Below, piece after piece: positions 6,228-7,006 of a stretch of DNA of 7,006 nucleotides (position 1 is the first letter of the stretch; each line of letters opens with the position of its first letter). This DNA is from Phycisphaerae bacterium (GTDB taxonomy: Bacteria; Planctomycetota; Phycisphaerae; SM23-33). The position numbers and the translations under genes were made by a program. Location: positions 1 to 7,006 of the forward strand of contig JAUWQU010000195.1 of assembly GCA_030610965.1 (NCBI GenBank), given 5' to 3'. The notes under the pieces are model-generated. The model did not search any database and was not told where the DNA came from. It worked only from the letters and a program-made list of their open reading frames with translations.

Positions 6228-7006
6228 ATGGGTCGCACATTCTCTGTCAGACTTGCACTCGTCGTGAACCTGGTGCTTTGCTGCTCGGCTGTCGCGGCCG
6301 AAGATGGGCAACAGCAGTTCGATCAACTATACGGCCAGGAGTACCGCGCCGTTTCGGCTACGGCGGACAGAACCGATGACGCCGAGTTGGCCCGGAAGTT
6401 GCTGGCCGCGGCCGGTCAGCCCGGAATCCGCGGCGAGTTGATGGCGGTGCTGTGCGATCGGGCGCACCTGCTGGGGACGCGGGGCGAGGCGGGGTACGAC
6501 ATCGCCATCGAGGCGATGAAGCTTCTCTCCGAGAAGGCCCCGGCCAAGAAGGTGGAATGCGACGACAGAATCCTGCGCATTCTCACGCGCCGATACGGAG
6601 CGGCCCGGGGAGATGCGCGCGTCCTGGCCGCCAACGAAATCATGCGCCACTACGACGTCCTCGCCGACGAGGCGGCCGAGGCGGGCGAGTATGCGGCGGC
6701 GGCGCACCTCGCCAAAGCTTTCGATCTGGCGGGCCGCACTCGCTCCGAAATGCGCGACGGGCTCGGGGCCAAACGAAAGCGAATGATCGAGATGGGGCGG
6801 ATCGAGCGGGAGCTTGCGGGCCTTGAAAAGCGATTGACGGCCAAACACGCCAAGCAAAAGATCGTCAGTGACGGCCTGAAGATTGTTGTCAACGGTTCGT
6901 TTGGTAAGCTGGGCAGCAAGTACTCGGCTCTGTACGCCCCGAACCTTATGATGCAGGTGACAGTAACAGGGCAGCTCAGTCTGCTGATGCTCATCGAGAG
7001 GCTGGA
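6228..7006 (+). CDS. Secreted helical protein (5' part) fused in frame to a family B DNA polymerase fragment; runs off the right edge
   Basis: The frame opens at 6228 with AAGGAG 7 bases upstream and stays open to the window edge (259 codons, no stop). Residues 1-24 form a Sec signal peptide: basic start, hydrophobic VRLALVVNLVLCCSA, and likely cleavage after AVAA before EDGQQQ. Residues 25-205 are helical and rich in A, E, R and L (for example YDIAIEAMKLLSEKAP, then AAAAHLAKAFDLAGR), like the N-terminal region of planctomycete secreted proteins of unknown function; that resemblance is from memory. From about residue 210 the character changes: DGLKIVVNGSFGKLGSKYS (215-233), then APNLMMQVTVTGQLSLLMLI, is typical of the palm/fingers motif B (Kx3NSxYG-like) of family B DNA polymerases. 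A secreted protein should not carry this, and the polymerase's exonuclease and motif A regions are absent. The product of the complete gene cannot be named. Confidence 0.7.
   Translation, partial: MGRTFSVRLALVVNLVLCCSAVAAEDGQQQFDQLYGQEYRAVSATADRTDDAELARKLLAAAGQPGIRGELMAVLCDRAHLLGTRGEAGYDIAIEAMKLLSEKAPAKKVECDDRILRILTRRYGAARGDARVLAANEIMRHYDVLADEAAEAGEYAAAAHLAKAFDLAGRTRSEMRDGLGAKRKRMIEMGRIERELAGLEKRLTAKHAKQKIVSDGLKIVVNGSFGKLGSKYSALYAPNLMMQVTVTGQLSLLMLIERL
6840..7006 (+). other. Partial family B DNA polymerase-like coding segment (motif B)
   Basis: In the same frame as the upstream gene, this segment encodes the catalytic motif B lysine and asparagine (K218 and N222 in LKIVVNGSFGKLG) and the following TVTGQLSLLMLIERL helix, which in phage-type polymerases leads to the DTD motif C. 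Hand-counted GC is about 54% here, against roughly 60-75% in the preceding 180 bases. The boundary lies somewhere between about 6830 and 6870. Motif C would be expected a short distance past the window edge. Confidence 0.65.

Overview
The window looks like GC-rich bacterial chromosome, most likely from the Planctomycetota or another lineage of the PVC group. That placement is inferred from three things: a Gfo/Idh/MocA oxidoreductase and a URO-D-like protein beside sugar or polyol genes, low-complexity dispersed repeats between genes, and a secreted helical protein of a type I associate with planctomycetes. There is no rRNA or other marker gene, so the placement is tentative.

Layout. Positions 1-170 hold three degenerate copies of a short dispersed repeat in a pyrimidine-rich tract; the last copy runs into the 3' end of the first gene. 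Four genes then lie on the minus strand, transcribed right to left: a URO-D superfamily protein (5912-4713), a Gfo/Idh/MocA oxidoreductase (4374-3196), an Nramp/SLC11-like membrane transporter (3143-1425) and a GldA-type glycerol dehydrogenase (1264-143). The gaps are 338, 52 and 160 bases. Only the oxidoreductase-transporter pair is tightly spaced. The 338-base gap holds a second repeat, an imperfect inverted-repeat element. A 315-base divergent intergenic region (5913-6227) separates the cluster from one plus-strand gene (6228 to the right edge).

How the genes may work together: two NAD(P)-linked oxidoreductases with a transporter suggest uptake and oxidation of a small polyol, sugar or related compound. 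The URO-D-like protein may add a methyl-transfer or decarboxylation step. No substrate can be read from the sequence, and the transporter lacks the metal-binding signature that would make it a metal importer.

Most unusual points: (1) the plus-strand gene starts as a secreted helical protein but its last ~50 residues read as the conserved motif-B region of a family B DNA polymerase, with a drop in GC, pointing to an assembly chimera, an insertion or a real recombination event; (2) the last eight codons and the stop of the glycerol dehydrogenase come from a dispersed repeat; (3) the Nramp-like transporter has GGGS in place of DPGN and a long insert between TM7 and TM8. I do not see a defence system, CRISPR array, tRNA, rRNA or transposase gene.
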